A DNA stretch of 64,000 nt, taken from positions 43,394 to 107,393 of the forward strand of contig JBBDML010000016.1 in NCBI GenBank assembly GCA_040878345.1, in the 5' to 3' direction. Below are positions 42,297 to 51,623 of the stretch, one piece after another; positions within the stretch are counted from its first letter, which is position 1; every line of letters starts with the position of its first letter. Made by a program: the position numbers and the translations under genes. This DNA comes from ZC4RG35 sp040878345. GTDB taxonomy: Bacteria; Actinomycetota; Acidimicrobiia; Spongiisociales; ZC4RG35. The notes beneath the pieces are model-generated. The model was not told the origin of the DNA, did no database searches, and saw nothing but the letters and a program-made list of their open reading frames with translations.

Positions 42297-43090
42297 AAAG
42301 CCTGGTGCACACGCTCGACCCTCGCCCGCTTGGGCTGACCCGGATCGTCGTCGGCGTTGCCGCCGTCATCAAGTCATTGATCATCCTGCCCCTCCTCCTT
42401 CGACTCACCGAACCACTGGTCCTCAACGCCCCAGTTTTCGATTGGATGCCCTCTCCCACACCCGCATTGGTCTGGACGGTGGTTGGTATGTGGTCCCTGG
42501 GTGGTGTCCTCCTGGCATTGGGATGGCGGGTCGCGATCAGCGGGTTGGTGGTCGTCGGTTGTGCGATCTTCGCCATGTGTCTCGATCTGCAGGCATACAG
42601 CAACCACCTCTACCTGATGGCATGGTTGGTGTTGCTCCTCGTGCTGGCCGATGCCGGGACAGGCCTCTCCATACAAAGAGCCCCCAAAGAGGTTGCTCGG
42701 TGGGCGGTCCAGCTCATCCCGCTCCAGATCTCGATCCTCTACATCTTCACTGGCCTGACCAAGCTGAACCCGGACTTCCTCAGTGGACAGGTCCTGGCCG
42801 AAGCATTACGCGGCGGTCTGATCTCGTTCCCGGAATCGTTGCGCACCCCCGCATTCCTGTCGGCGCTGGCAGTGACTGCGGTGCTCGTCGAGGTCTTCCT
42901 TGCTTTTGCGCTGTGGCTGCCCCGATACCGACCGGTCGCCTATCTGCTTGGAATCGGGCTCCACCTGTCGATCACGTTGTTCATGAGCGGGACTGGCGAG
43001 CTGGTTGTCTTCTCCCTGTTGATGTTCGCGACCTACCCGATCTTCGCCCAGGTTCGATCGAGACAGCCCGAAGTCTCGATCGCAACCTGA
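42290..43090 (+). CDS. HTTM-like membrane protein (core only)
   Basis: 266-aa protein with about seven membrane helices. It carries HTTM-type blocks: LDPRPLGLTRIVVGVAAVIK at the start, LDLQAYSNHLYLMAWLVLLL, and IFTGLTKLNPDFLSGQVLAE. The W-x-MF motif and soluble domain are absent and appear instead in the upstream 106-aa gene. The GTG start at 42290 overlaps that gene's end. The activity of this subgroup is unknown. Confidence 0.75.
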   Translation: MLKSLVHTLDPRPLGLTRIVVGVAAVIKSLIILPLLLRLTEPLVLNAPVFDWMPSPTPALVWTVVGMWSLGGVLLALGWRVAISGLVVVGCAIFAMCLDLQAYSNHLYLMAWLVLLLVLADAGTGLSIQRAPKEVARWAVQLIPLQISILYIFTGLTKLNPDFLSGQVLAEALRGGLISFPESLRTPAFLSALAVTAVLVEVFLAFALWLPRYRPVAYLLGIGLHLSITLFMSGTGELVVFSLLMFATYPIFAQVRSRQPEVSIAT

Positions 43091-43126
43091 CTCGAGGTGA
43101 CGGTCGAGATCCGGCGATCCGGGTCT

Positions 43127-44140
43127 CTAGGCCGGGTCGACGTGGCTGGTCGGCCCGTCGCCAGGGGGAGAAACGGGAGCGGCAGGGTGAGCGCGGCGTC
43201 TGGCCAGCCACACCGCGACCCCCATCATCGCCAACTCCAGCACCATCGTCATCACCCTGTGGACGGCTGCGATGCCGACCACTTCGGTGCCGGACAGAGC
43301 CCCTCCCAGGAACGCAAAGAGAGCCGCCTCTCGGGCCCCCAGACCGGCAGGCGACGGGATGACCACATATCCGACGAGCCATGCGGCAGCGAATGCCGTG
43401 CTCAGCTCGAGAATGGACCACCCCGGCACCCCCGACGCTGTCAGAACACCGAAGCTGAGGAACATCATGCCGTGGGCCAGGAGGGCGGTGAGGAACGCCC
43501 GATTGATCAGAGATTGCTGGGGAAGGGCGCTCTCGACTCGGAGCTTTGGAATTCGTCGGCCGATCAGATCGAGAACCGTCCTCATCCACCTTCTGTCGAG
43601 GAGCGTCCAGAGCAGAGGGGTCAGGACCACTAACCACCGAACCCAGGAGGGCACTTCCGCTACCAGTAGCAAGGGGGCCCCAAGGGTGGCGGCGGCCACC
43701 ACATTGATCAGGACGTGCACCGGGAAGGCGATCAGGATCGGGGCCGCCTGACCCGTCGCTTCGACCCCGAGCGCGATCTGTCCTATTGGTTGGGCGATAC
43801 CTCCGGGGAGATACTTGATTGGTTGGGAGATCAGAAAACCAAGGCCCAGGGCCCGCCGATTCGACTCGAACAGTCGTGCCCACGACAAGGCATACGTGAT
43901 CATCCCGGCCACATAGAGGGCTGCGGACGCAATGACCACAGGCCAGGCGCCGATGATGGCCTCGATCGGGTTGTCGTCGGTCCTGAAAAGAACGAATACG
44001 GCGGTCGAGGCTCCCAGGGCGACGATCGACCAGAACACCACCACCCGTGTGGCACGGGCCCTGGTGAGACGGCCCCCGATCGGGGACCCACCGCCTCGGT
44101 CTTCGGAGACCGAGGGCTCCTGTGGTGGCGAGCCGTTCAC
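43127..44140 (-). CDS. LPG synthase TM-region/flippase-like protein (UPF0104)
   Basis: 337-aa polytopic membrane protein with about eight helices. It shows the family blocks ISQPIKYLPGGIAQPIGQIA and VIPSPAGLGAREAALFAFLG seen in the membrane part of MprF and AglD-like proteins. It has no C-terminal aminoacyl-transfer domain, so lipid or polyprenol-sugar flipping is more likely than lysyl-PG synthesis. The GTG at 44140 overlaps the GT-C gene stop (GTGA), linking it with that glycosyltransferase. Confidence 0.83.
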   Translation of the reverse strand: MNGSPPQEPSVSEDRGGGSPIGGRLTRARATRVVVFWSIVALGASTAVFVLFRTDDNPIEAIIGAWPVVIASAALYVAGMITYALSWARLFESNRRALGLGFLISQPIKYLPGGIAQPIGQIALGVEATGQAAPILIAFPVHVLINVVAAATLGAPLLLVAEVPSWVRWLVVLTPLLWTLLDRRWMRTVLDLIGRRIPKLRVESALPQQSLINRAFLTALLAHGMMFLSFGVLTASGVPGWSILELSTAFAAAWLVGYVVIPSPAGLGAREAALFAFLGGALSGTEVVGIAAVHRVMTMVLELAMMGVAVWLARRRAHPAAPVSPPGDGPTSHVDPA

Positions 44141-46128
44141 GACCCAGCCTCCCAGGCGGTGAAGCCGACATTCAACTCGGCCCATCTCCTCGGAGTCGAG
44201 AAGAGCGTGACCTCCACATATTGGAATGGCTGGTCGAGCAGACCTATGGGGATCTCGGTCTCTGGGGCGTCGCCCACCACCCAGAGATCCAGGCCTCGAG
44301 ACCTGACCCGGTCGGCCAACCCCTCCAAGACCGCCCCGTTCATCAGCGATTCGGCCATTTCAGCCGCAGCCGGCACCCCGCACCATCCACGAACCAGTGG
44401 CATCAACAGGTCTCCGCCGGATCGTGCCGCCTCCCCAACCATGACCAACACCGCGTTTGGCCCCATCGCCTCGCAGGTCTCGATGGCCGCCTGGCCCCCG
44501 CCCTCGAACTCCGCCGCCAGCCCCAGTCTGGCGGTGTGGATGACAACCGGCGCGGCGAGCACGGCAGTGGCCGCCACCAGCGCGGCGAGATGTTTCCACC
44601 CATCGAGTCTCTCCAGCAACCTCGAGAGAACCCACACACCCAGTGCGATCACCCCGGGAAGCACGATGGGGACGAACCGACGCATCGCCCAGACGTGGTC
44701 CGGGTTGATCGAAGGCCGGAACAAATAGGTGAGGGTGGTCACGGCAACGACGGTGACGAAGAGCCCTTCCCCGTTCTCCGCACCTGCCGTCAGGGACCGC
44801 AACTTCAACACCAGGCCAATCAGCCCCAAGGCGACGATCGGGACTCCCAGATACCAGACTTGCCACTGAACGCTCAGCTCCGCATAGGTGCGGAGGGGGT
44901 CAATGGCGACACCGGCCTGGTCCTGGAGACCGGCCAGCCCATATATGTCGCTGCGAGTCGGAGACTCGATCCCAGGTCTGAGGATCCAGGCATACACGAG
45001 CCATGCTCCCACTCCGAATGTCAGCCATCTCGAGATCTGGGCGCGGTGTCTCGCCACGAGACTCAGGGGGCCAGATCGCCCGAGCATCGCACCGATCACC
45101 CTGATCACGAGCAAGGCGGCGAGACCACCACCGATGAATTCGGCGTGGTTGGCGATGTACACCGGGGAGAAGAGGAGCCCGTCGACCAAACCCAGCAGCG
45201 CGGTGAGGCAGGCAACCGCCCATACCCGGCGGAGGAGGCCATGCCACTCCGGGAGGTTCCCGCCCACCTCGACCCAGGTGAGATAGATGGTCAGAGCCAG
45301 GATGACGAGAAGGCCGTCGATTCGCGCCACGAACACAGCCCCGAGCAGGAGACCGGCGCCGGTGGCATACCGTGGTGAGCGTTTCTCGATGGCGGTTCGG
45401 GCCGCCCAGAGCCCGCCAAAAACGAATGCCATCGAGGCCATCTCGGAGAATGGGGCTCGGCCGAAGTAGAGAAAGGGCAGCGATGCCGCCACCAGCAGGC
45501 ATGAGAGGAGTGCGAGACGGGCTGAGAGCAACCCGCGGAGGCAGGCGTACAACGCCAGGAGGGCGGTGGCTGCGATGACCGGGTTCACCAGGAAAAGTGC
45601 CGCCTGTCCGAAGGTCGCGGCCGTCAAGGCAAGAAGCCCTGGGAACAGGTGCATGAACTGCGGGTAGAGCCTCTGACCGTCGGAGGTGGCGTCGAACCCC
45701 GGAGAGGTGAATCGGACCGGCGCCTCCCCGAACAGATCGGCGTCGGTCTCGATGAGGAGGTTCCCGCTCCTCGCCAACGATGTGGCTGTAGCCACATAGG
45801 TGCCCGGGTCCCGAGCACCGAGGATGTGCTCATGTGGGGCGATCCAGCCCACCGTGACAGTGATGGCGGCCAGAGCCAGAATGAGGTATCCGGTCACCGG
45901 CGCCGGGGTTTCATTGCCGTCCGGCAGTAAGAGGCCGACACCCACCGTCGCCGCCAATCCGATCGGCCATGCCAACCAGGGAAACATCATCCCCGCCATG
46001 GAAAGGACCAGGGTGGACATACCGAACCCGGCGATGGCAGCCAGCGCCCATCGGGTGACGCGTTGGGGGATCACCCGCCAAACACCCACGGGAGCGGACG
46101 CGCCGACGACGTCTTGCATCGGGACCAT
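44137..46128 (-). CDS. GT-C fold membrane glycosyltransferase-like protein
   Basis: 663-aa protein with about 13 membrane helices. The first extracytoplasmic loop carries ILGARDPGTYVATATSLARS; the RDP Asp is a candidate catalytic residue of GT-C enzymes using polyprenyl-phosphate sugars. A soluble C-terminal part begins near residue 540. It is co-translated with the flippase-like gene and lies downstream of the UDP-glucuronate decarboxylase-like gene. The acceptor is unknown. Confidence 0.8.
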   Translation of the reverse strand: MVPMQDVVGASAPVGVWRVIPQRVTRWALAAIAGFGMSTLVLSMAGMMFPWLAWPIGLAATVGVGLLLPDGNETPAPVTGYLILALAAITVTVGWIAPHEHILGARDPGTYVATATSLARSGNLLIETDADLFGEAPVRFTSPGFDATSDGQRLYPQFMHLFPGLLALTAATFGQAALFLVNPVIAATALLALYACLRGLLSARLALLSCLLVAASLPFLYFGRAPFSEMASMAFVFGGLWAARTAIEKRSPRYATGAGLLLGAVFVARIDGLLVILALTIYLTWVEVGGNLPEWHGLLRRVWAVACLTALLGLVDGLLFSPVYIANHAEFIGGGLAALLVIRVIGAMLGRSGPLSLVARHRAQISRWLTFGVGAWLVYAWILRPGIESPTRSDIYGLAGLQDQAGVAIDPLRTYAELSVQWQVWYLGVPIVALGLIGLVLKLRSLTAGAENGEGLFVTVVAVTTLTYLFRPSINPDHVWAMRRFVPIVLPGVIALGVWVLSRLLERLDGWKHLAALVAATAVLAAPVVIHTARLGLAAEFEGGGQAAIETCEAMGPNAVLVMVGEAARSGGDLLMPLVRGWCGVPAAAEMAESLMNGAVLEGLADRVRSRGLDLWVVGDAPETEIPIGLLDQPFQYVEVTLFSTPRRWAELNVGFTAWEAGS

Positions 46129-46179
46129 GTTCCCTTATCGGGCGCTACTTCCACCGGCTTGTGCGACCGGCCACCCACC

Positions 46180-46234
46180 TAATCCGTCAGGCCAACGAAT
46201 CCTTGAACCAGGGAAGGGTGCGCTCCAGACCGGT
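46180..46234. repeat. Left copy of a 55-bp contig-end overlap
   Basis: Identical to 46335-46389 on the other side of the run of N's. It contains the last 15 codons and stop of the UDP-glucuronate decarboxylase-like gene. An exact 55-base overlap is what a k=55 assembly graph leaves at contig ends. Confidence 0.9.
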
Positions 46235-46334
46235 NNNNNNNNNNNNNNNNNNNNNNNNNNNNNNNNNNNNNNNNNNNNNNNNNNNNNNNNNNNNNNNNNN
46301 NNNNNNNNNNNNNNNNNNNNNNNNNNNNNNNNNN
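46235..46334. other. Scaffold gap of 100 N's, probably spurious
   Basis: Exactly 100 N's, a default placeholder length, between two identical 55-bp stretches. The two contigs most likely overlap and no sequence is missing. Joining them would place the UDP-glucuronate decarboxylase-like stop about 58 bp from the GT-C start. Confidence 0.9.
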
Positions 46335-46389
46335 TAATCCGTCAGGCCAACGAATCCTTGAACCAGGGAAGGGTGCGCTCCAGACCGGT
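46335..46389. repeat. Right copy of a 55-bp contig-end overlap
   Basis: Second copy of the 55 bases at 46180-46234; this copy is continuous with the intact decarboxylase-like reading frame. Confidence 0.9.
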
Positions 46390-47325
46390 CCGAAGGGGGA
46401 TCTGGGCCTTCCAGCCAAGGATCTCCTCAGCTCGTGTGGTGTCGGGGCGTCTCACCGAGGGGTCGTCGGTGGGTCTGGGGACGAATTCGATCCCGGGGTG
46501 ATTACCGACCACGTCCTGGACGGTCGCGGCCAACTCGAGGACCGTCACTTCTTCAGGGTTTCCGATATTCACCGGACCGGTCTCGTCGGAGAGGAGAAGA
46601 CGCAAGATCCCCTCGACTCCATCGTCGACGTAGCACAGCGAGCGGGTTTGCTGCCCATTGCCATGGACGGGCAATGGCCGGTTCTCCAACGCGGCCTTGA
46701 AGAAGGTCGGGACGGCCCGCCCGTCATTAGCCCTCATGTGGCGCCCATAGGTATTAAAGAGACGAACGATTCTGGTGCCGAGACCATGCTCGCGGTGGTA
46801 GGCCAGGGTCAAAGCCTCGGCGAAACGCTTGGCCTCGTCGTACACCCCCCGGGGCCCGATCGGGTTGACATTGCCCCAATAGGTCTCGGGTTGCGGGTTG
46901 ACCAGGGGGTCGCCATAGACCTCTGAGGTGGAGGCGAGGAGAAACACTGCACCCTTGTCCAGGGCGAGCCCCAAGCCCTTGTGGGTCCCGAAGGCCCCGA
47001 CCTTGAGGGTGTGGATCGGCCATTTCAGATAGTCGGTCGGTGACGCCGGCGAGGCGAAGTTCAAGACGTAGTCGACCTTGCCGGCCACATGCATGTACTC
47101 GGTGACGTCGTAGTTGACCAGACGGAACGCCTGGCCATCGAGGAGGTGGGCCACGTTGTCGGCGCTACCGGTGATCAGGTTGTCGAGACATGTGACTCTG
47201 GCCCCGGCGTCGACCAGCCAGGTGCAGACATGGGACCCGAGGAACCCCGCTCCGCCCATGACGACGGCATGCTTGCCCGCCAGCTCGTCAAAGCCACCTG
47301 GTCTGGACGCGCGAGAATCAGTCAT
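46342..47325 (-). CDS. UDP-glucuronate decarboxylase-like NDP-sugar epimerase/dehydratase
   Basis: 327-aa extended SDR enzyme. The NAD motif is VVMGGAGFLGSHVCTWLV, the catalytic block is LLASTSEVYGDPLVNPQPET, and the YxxxK pair is in GPRGVYDEAKRFAEAL. The WGNVNPIGPR stretch favours UDP-glucuronate decarboxylase (UDP-xylose synthase) over dTDP-glucose dehydratase. It would supply UDP-xylose to the nearby glycosyltransferases. Its last codons are duplicated across the scaffold gap. Confidence 0.88.
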   Translation of the reverse strand: MTDSRASRPGGFDELAGKHAVVMGGAGFLGSHVCTWLVDAGARVTCLDNLITGSADNVAHLLDGQAFRLVNYDVTEYMHVAGKVDYVLNFASPASPTDYLKWPIHTLKVGAFGTHKGLGLALDKGAVFLLASTSEVYGDPLVNPQPETYWGNVNPIGPRGVYDEAKRFAEALTLAYHREHGLGTRIVRLFNTYGRHMRANDGRAVPTFFKAALENRPLPVHGNGQQTRSLCYVDDGVEGILRLLLSDETGPVNIGNPEEVTVLELAATVQDVVGNHPGIEFVPRPTDDPSVRRPDTTRAEEILGWKAQIPLRTGLERTLPWFKDSLA

Positions 47326-47412
47326 ATGCCTAAGCCCTCCACCATGCAGGTCAGACTAATGGCACTTGCTCGTTGCTCAACTAGGTGGACCGAACACATC
47401 GAGTGTGACATG

Positions 47413-48249
47413 TCAGCCAAGGACTACCCAATTCCACACGGCGGCATACAAGAAGAGTGCCAAGGCGGCGGAGGCGTAACCCAGCCGCGCCTTCGAGGTG
47501 GCCACTGTCGCCAGCCCCATCACAAGCAGCATGAACCCGAAGCCCACAACCGGGACCAGCCCATAGGTGATCAGTGCGAATAGCCCGAGGACCAGATGGC
47601 GCCACTTTCCGGCGCGCTCCCCCAGCCCCCACAGGATGGCCACCGCACTCTCCAGGGCCAAGGTCCCCCAGCTGAGCCATTGAGCGGCCACCCTCACCGC
47701 GCCACCTACTGCGAGCTCGCCGGACCCGGCAACCACGACCGTCTCCCGATTGGCTGCCAATGCTTCTCCTGACATCCCGAGGAGTTGGGACAACGGTGCG
47801 AAGCGAGGGTCGACTACCAGAGTCCACTCGAAGAAACCCCCGGAGATGAAGTCGGCCGAGGCCAGTTTCCAGAAGACCGCCAGGCCGAAGACGGTGACGA
47901 TCATCCAACGGGCCAGTTTCGCCAGCGTGATCTCCCAGTCAGGACCGGTCAGGGCGAAGGCGATGGCTCCGGCCCAGTAGACGGAGAGGGCGACGTGATT
48001 GTCGAGGGTTGGCCATTCATAGATGAACCAGACCGTCATCACGGTGGTCAGCGCCCACCAGAACCAGATCTGGAAGCGACGATCGGTGATCAGGAGACCA
48101 ACGACGGCGACCACCATTCCGAATATCGCCCGCCGCACATCGGAGTGAACCACCACCACGAAACTGAACAGGGCCACCTGTATGGCAAACCGAGGATCAG
48201 CCGGATCGAGCAAGTGACGTCGAGGTGTCATCAGGTCAAGGGTTGTCAA
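47413..48249 (-). CDS. HTTM-like membrane protein (core only), second module
   Basis: 278-aa protein with about seven or eight helices. EWPTLDNHVALSVYWAGAIA and FWKLASADFISGGFFEWTLV correspond to the SNHLYL and KLNPDFLSG blocks of the 42.3-kb protein and of HTTM families. It lacks a W-x-MF/soluble domain. The TTG at 48249 is preferred: AGGAGGT lies 8-9 nt upstream, and it overlaps the small partner gene by 14 bp. An in-frame ATG is at 48231. Confidence 0.7.
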   Translation of the reverse strand: MTTLDLMTPRRHLLDPADPRFAIQVALFSFVVVVHSDVRRAIFGMVVAVVGLLITDRRFQIWFWWALTTVMTVWFIYEWPTLDNHVALSVYWAGAIAFALTGPDWEITLAKLARWMIVTVFGLAVFWKLASADFISGGFFEWTLVVDPRFAPLSQLLGMSGEALAANRETVVVAGSGELAVGGAVRVAAQWLSWGTLALESAVAILWGLGERAGKWRHLVLGLFALITYGLVPVVGFGFMLLVMGLATVATSKARLGYASAALALFLYAAVWNWVVLG

Positions 48250-48607
48250 GAGACGCCACCTCCTCCCAGGTCAGCTGAGGAGACGTATAGACGGGTCGGA
48301 GGACACGGAGCCGTGTGATCTCCACACCGGTCCTCTCGAGTGCGTCGGCCAGACGCCTCAACTCTCCCGAGGTGGGGAAACTGGCGGCACGGGCCAGAGT
48401 TCCATCGAGGTTGGCTGGAAATACCACGACTCCGCCGGCAGGGTTTGTCACCTCGATCGCTCGTTGTGGTCCGTCGATCTCGGCGAACATCCCGAACCCT
48501 GCGCCCACCCAGGGGTTCTCATCGAAGGCGCGGACCCGTACCCCATGGGCGATGGCGACGACGACCATCAAGACCGGTATCACGGCGATTCGCCAGTTGC
48601 CTCTCAT
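48236..48607 (-). CDS. Small membrane-anchored partner of an HTTM protein, second module
   Basis: 123-aa protein with one N-terminal helix (WRIAVIPVLMVVVAIAHGVR), then WVGAGFGMFAEIDGPQRAIE and a soluble alpha/beta domain. GFGMF aligns by eye with GWQMF of the 106-aa partner at 42.0 kb, and both are followed by a strand pair. As in that module, the small gene comes first and overlaps the HTTM core gene. Confidence 0.7.
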   Translation of the reverse strand: MRGNWRIAVIPVLMVVVAIAHGVRVRAFDENPWVGAGFGMFAEIDGPQRAIEVTNPAGGVVVFPANLDGTLARAASFPTSGELRRLADALERTGVEITRLRVLRPVYTSPQLTWEEVASLDNP

Positions 48608-48752
48608 AGCCTCCCGTGGAGTATCGGCCCGTCAGGTATTGGGGTTGACCAGCCATCATCTCACCGGCGCCATGAGGGGTGGCGGACCGCAGGTTCGATG
48701 CCTACAGATACCGACGTTCTCCCAGGACTCCCGACGCTGGATCGCCGAGGTC

Positions 48753-51575
48753 TCAGCCGCCGACGATCTCCCTGAGGAACTTCCCGGTGTAGCTCTCCCC
48801 CACCTGGGCCACCTCTTCGGGGGTGCCCACCGCGATGACACGCCCTCCCCCACTCCCTCCTTCGGGGCCGAGATCGATGACATGGTCCACCGTCTTGATC
48901 ACATCCAGGTTGTGCTCGATCACCACCACCGTGTTCCCGGCGTCGACCAACCGTTGCAGCACCTGCAACAGCTTGCGGATGTCTTCGAAGTGAAGCCCGG
49001 TGGTGGGCTCATCGAGGATGTAGAAGGTGCGTCCGGTGGACCGTCTCCCCAACTCCGAGGCCAGCTTGATCCGCTGGGCCTCCCCACCCGAGAGGGTGGT
49101 GGCCGGTTGGCCCAGTCTGATGTAACCCAAACCGACGTCGTATACGGTCTGGAGGATCCGGACGATCTTGGGTTGATGCTCGAAGAACCCCAGGGCCTCC
49201 TCCACCGACATCTCGAGGACATCGGAGATGTTGTGACCCTTCCACAGGATCTCCAGGGTCTCCCGGTTGTAACGCTTGCCCCCACACACCTCACAGGGGA
49301 CATAGACGTCGGGGAGGAAGTGCATCTCGATCTTGATGGTCCCGTCCCCCTTGCAGGCCTCGCACCGGCCTCCGGAGACATTGAAGGAGAACCGCCCCGG
49401 TTTGTAGCCCCGCGCGCGGGCTTCGTTGGTCTGGGTGAACAGCTGACGGATGTGGTCGAAGAGTTTGGTGTAGGTGGCCGGGTTGGACCGGGGGGTCCTA
49501 CCGATCGGTGACTGGTCGATGTCGATCACCTTGTCGATCAACTCGACACCGGTGATCCGCTTGTGACGTCCCGGGACCACCCGGGCCCGGTTGACCTTCG
49601 AAGCCAGACCCTTCCAAAGTATCTCTTCGACCAGGGTCGACTTCCCCGACCCGCTGACCCCGGTGACCGCGGTGAACACCCCGAGGGGGAAGCTGACGTC
49701 GAGACGATCGAGGTTGTTCTCGGTGGCGCCCAGGATCTCGATGGTCGCCCCGTTCCCCGCTCTACGGAACAGTGGCATCTCGATCTGACGGCGACGGGCC
49801 ATGTAGTCACCAGTGATCGAGTCGGGGGCGGCGGTGATGTCGGCCAGGGTCCCCTGGGCCACGATCGCCCCACCATGCTCTCCCGCCCCGGGGCCGATGT
49901 CGAGGATGTGGTCGGCGGTCTTGATGGTCTCCTCGTCGTGCTCGACCACGATCAGGGTGTTGCCCATGTCCCGGAGACGTAACAGGGTCTCGATCAGTCG
50001 CTGGTTGTCCCTTTGATGAAGCCCGATGGAGGGCTCGTCGAGGATGTAGAGCACACCCACCAGCCCCGATCCGATCTGGGTGGCGAGACGGATCCGTTGC
50101 GCCTCTCCCCCGGCCAGGGTGGCTGCGGAACGGGACAAGCTGAGATAGTCGAGGCCGACGTCGAGGAGGAAGCGGATCCGGGCCTTGATCTCCTTGAGCA
50201 CCAGCTCGGCGATGTGAGCATCACGCTCACTGAGCTCCAGGGTGTCGAAGAACAGATGGGCGTCACCGAGGCTGAGTTCGGTGACCGAGGCGATGTTGTG
50301 ACCGGTGATGGTCACCGCCAGGGCCACCGGGTTGAGTCGCCCCCCGTCACAGGCGTCACAGGGAACTTCGGCCATGTACTCCTGGTAGTACTCACGAGCC
50401 GAGTCGGTGTCGGCCCCCTCATGACGTCGGGTGAGGAAGGGTATGGCCCCTTCGAATGTGGTCTGCCATTGCCGTTTCCGCCCGAACCGGTTGACATAGC
50501 GGATGGTGATCTTCTCCGACCCGGTCCCATTTAGGATCTTGTCCTTGATGTCGGCTGTGAGATCCTTCCACGGGGTTTCCATCGAGAACCCGAAGACCTC
50601 GGCGAGACCGCTGAGGAGTCGGTGGTAATACCGCATCCGGTTCGACGACCACATCGGGATGGCCCCGTTCTGCAATGACAGATCGGGGTCGGCGATCACC
50701 AGCTCGGGGTCGACCTGATAGCGGGTCCCGATCCCCGAACACACCGTGCATGCCCCGTAGGGGCTGTTGAAGGAGAAGTTGCGGGGTTGGAGGTCCTCGA
50801 AGCTGAGCCCACACTTAGAGCAGGCCAGATGCTGGGAGAAGGTGAGGGTGGCACCCTCGGCGATCTCGATGTCGGCCACCCCCTCGGCCAGATTGAGAGC
50901 CGTCTCCAACGACTGGGTGAGACGTTGGTTCATCCCCTCCTTGCGGACGAGACGATCGACGATGACCTCGATGGTGTGCTGGTGATACCGGTCGAGGCGG
51001 ATCTCCTCGGTGAGCTCATGGACTTCCCCGTCGATCCGGGCCCGGGCGTAACCCTGTTTGGCCAGGTCTTTCAACAACGCGTCGTACTCGCCTTTGCGAC
51101 CCCGGACCACTGGAGCCAACACCTGGAACCGGGTCCCCTCCTCCAGCTCGAGGATCCGATCCACGATCTGTTGGGGGGTCTGGCGCTCCACCGGGGTGCC
51201 GTCATTGGGACAGTGGGGCACCCCGATCCGGGCCCAGAGCAGACGCATGTAGTCATAGACCTCGGTGACGGTCCCCACCGTCGACCGGGGGTTCCGGGAG
51301 GCAGTCTTTTGGTCGATGGAGATCGCCGGTGACAACCCGTCGATGAAATCGACATCGGGTTTGTCCATCTGGCCCAGGAACTGGCGGGCATAGGCGGAGA
51401 GCGACTCAACATAGCGACGCTGCCCTTCGGCATAGATGGTGTCGAAGGCCAGCGACGACTTCCCCGACCCCGAGATCCCGGTGAATACGATGAACTGATT
51501 ACGGGGCAACTCCACCGTGAGGTTCTTCAGATTGTGCTCACGGGCGCCCCGTATGGAAATGGAATCGGTGGACAC
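48753..51575 (-). CDS. uvrA: Excinuclease ABC subunit A
   Basis: 940-aa damage-sensing ATPase with two ABC modules. The first Walker A is FTGISGSGKSSLAFDTIYAE near residue 33 and the second VTGVSGSGKSTLVEEILWKG near 640. Both signature motifs (LAGGEAQRIRLATQIG and LSGGEAQRIKLASELG) are present, as are the zinc modules CSKCGLSF...CTVCSG and CEACKGDG...CEVCGG. The start is GTG at 51575. An SOS box lies 49 bp upstream. It is separated from uvrB by a glycan locus. Confidence 0.97.
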   Translation of the reverse strand: MSTDSISIRGAREHNLKNLTVELPRNQFIVFTGISGSGKSSLAFDTIYAEGQRRYVESLSAYARQFLGQMDKPDVDFIDGLSPAISIDQKTASRNPRSTVGTVTEVYDYMRLLWARIGVPHCPNDGTPVERQTPQQIVDRILELEEGTRFQVLAPVVRGRKGEYDALLKDLAKQGYARARIDGEVHELTEEIRLDRYHQHTIEVIVDRLVRKEGMNQRLTQSLETALNLAEGVADIEIAEGATLTFSQHLACSKCGLSFEDLQPRNFSFNSPYGACTVCSGIGTRYQVDPELVIADPDLSLQNGAIPMWSSNRMRYYHRLLSGLAEVFGFSMETPWKDLTADIKDKILNGTGSEKITIRYVNRFGRKRQWQTTFEGAIPFLTRRHEGADTDSAREYYQEYMAEVPCDACDGGRLNPVALAVTITGHNIASVTELSLGDAHLFFDTLELSERDAHIAELVLKEIKARIRFLLDVGLDYLSLSRSAATLAGGEAQRIRLATQIGSGLVGVLYILDEPSIGLHQRDNQRLIETLLRLRDMGNTLIVVEHDEETIKTADHILDIGPGAGEHGGAIVAQGTLADITAAPDSITGDYMARRRQIEMPLFRRAGNGATIEILGATENNLDRLDVSFPLGVFTAVTGVSGSGKSTLVEEILWKGLASKVNRARVVPGRHKRITGVELIDKVIDIDQSPIGRTPRSNPATYTKLFDHIRQLFTQTNEARARGYKPGRFSFNVSGGRCEACKGDGTIKIEMHFLPDVYVPCEVCGGKRYNRETLEILWKGHNISDVLEMSVEEALGFFEHQPKIVRILQTVYDVGLGYIRLGQPATTLSGGEAQRIKLASELGRRSTGRTFYILDEPTTGLHFEDIRKLLQVLQRLVDAGNTVVVIEHNLDVIKTVDHVIDLGPEGGSGGGRVIAVGTPEEVAQVGESYTGKFLREIVGG

Positions 51576-51623
51576 TCTCTCGCCTGGTCAGTCTGAGTTA
51601 CGCCAGTGTAATCAAGGTGGTCG

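Noticed and set aside
46187..46234. Second truncated decarboxylase-like gene
   Set aside because: It is the duplicated contig end beside the N run, not a biological copy.
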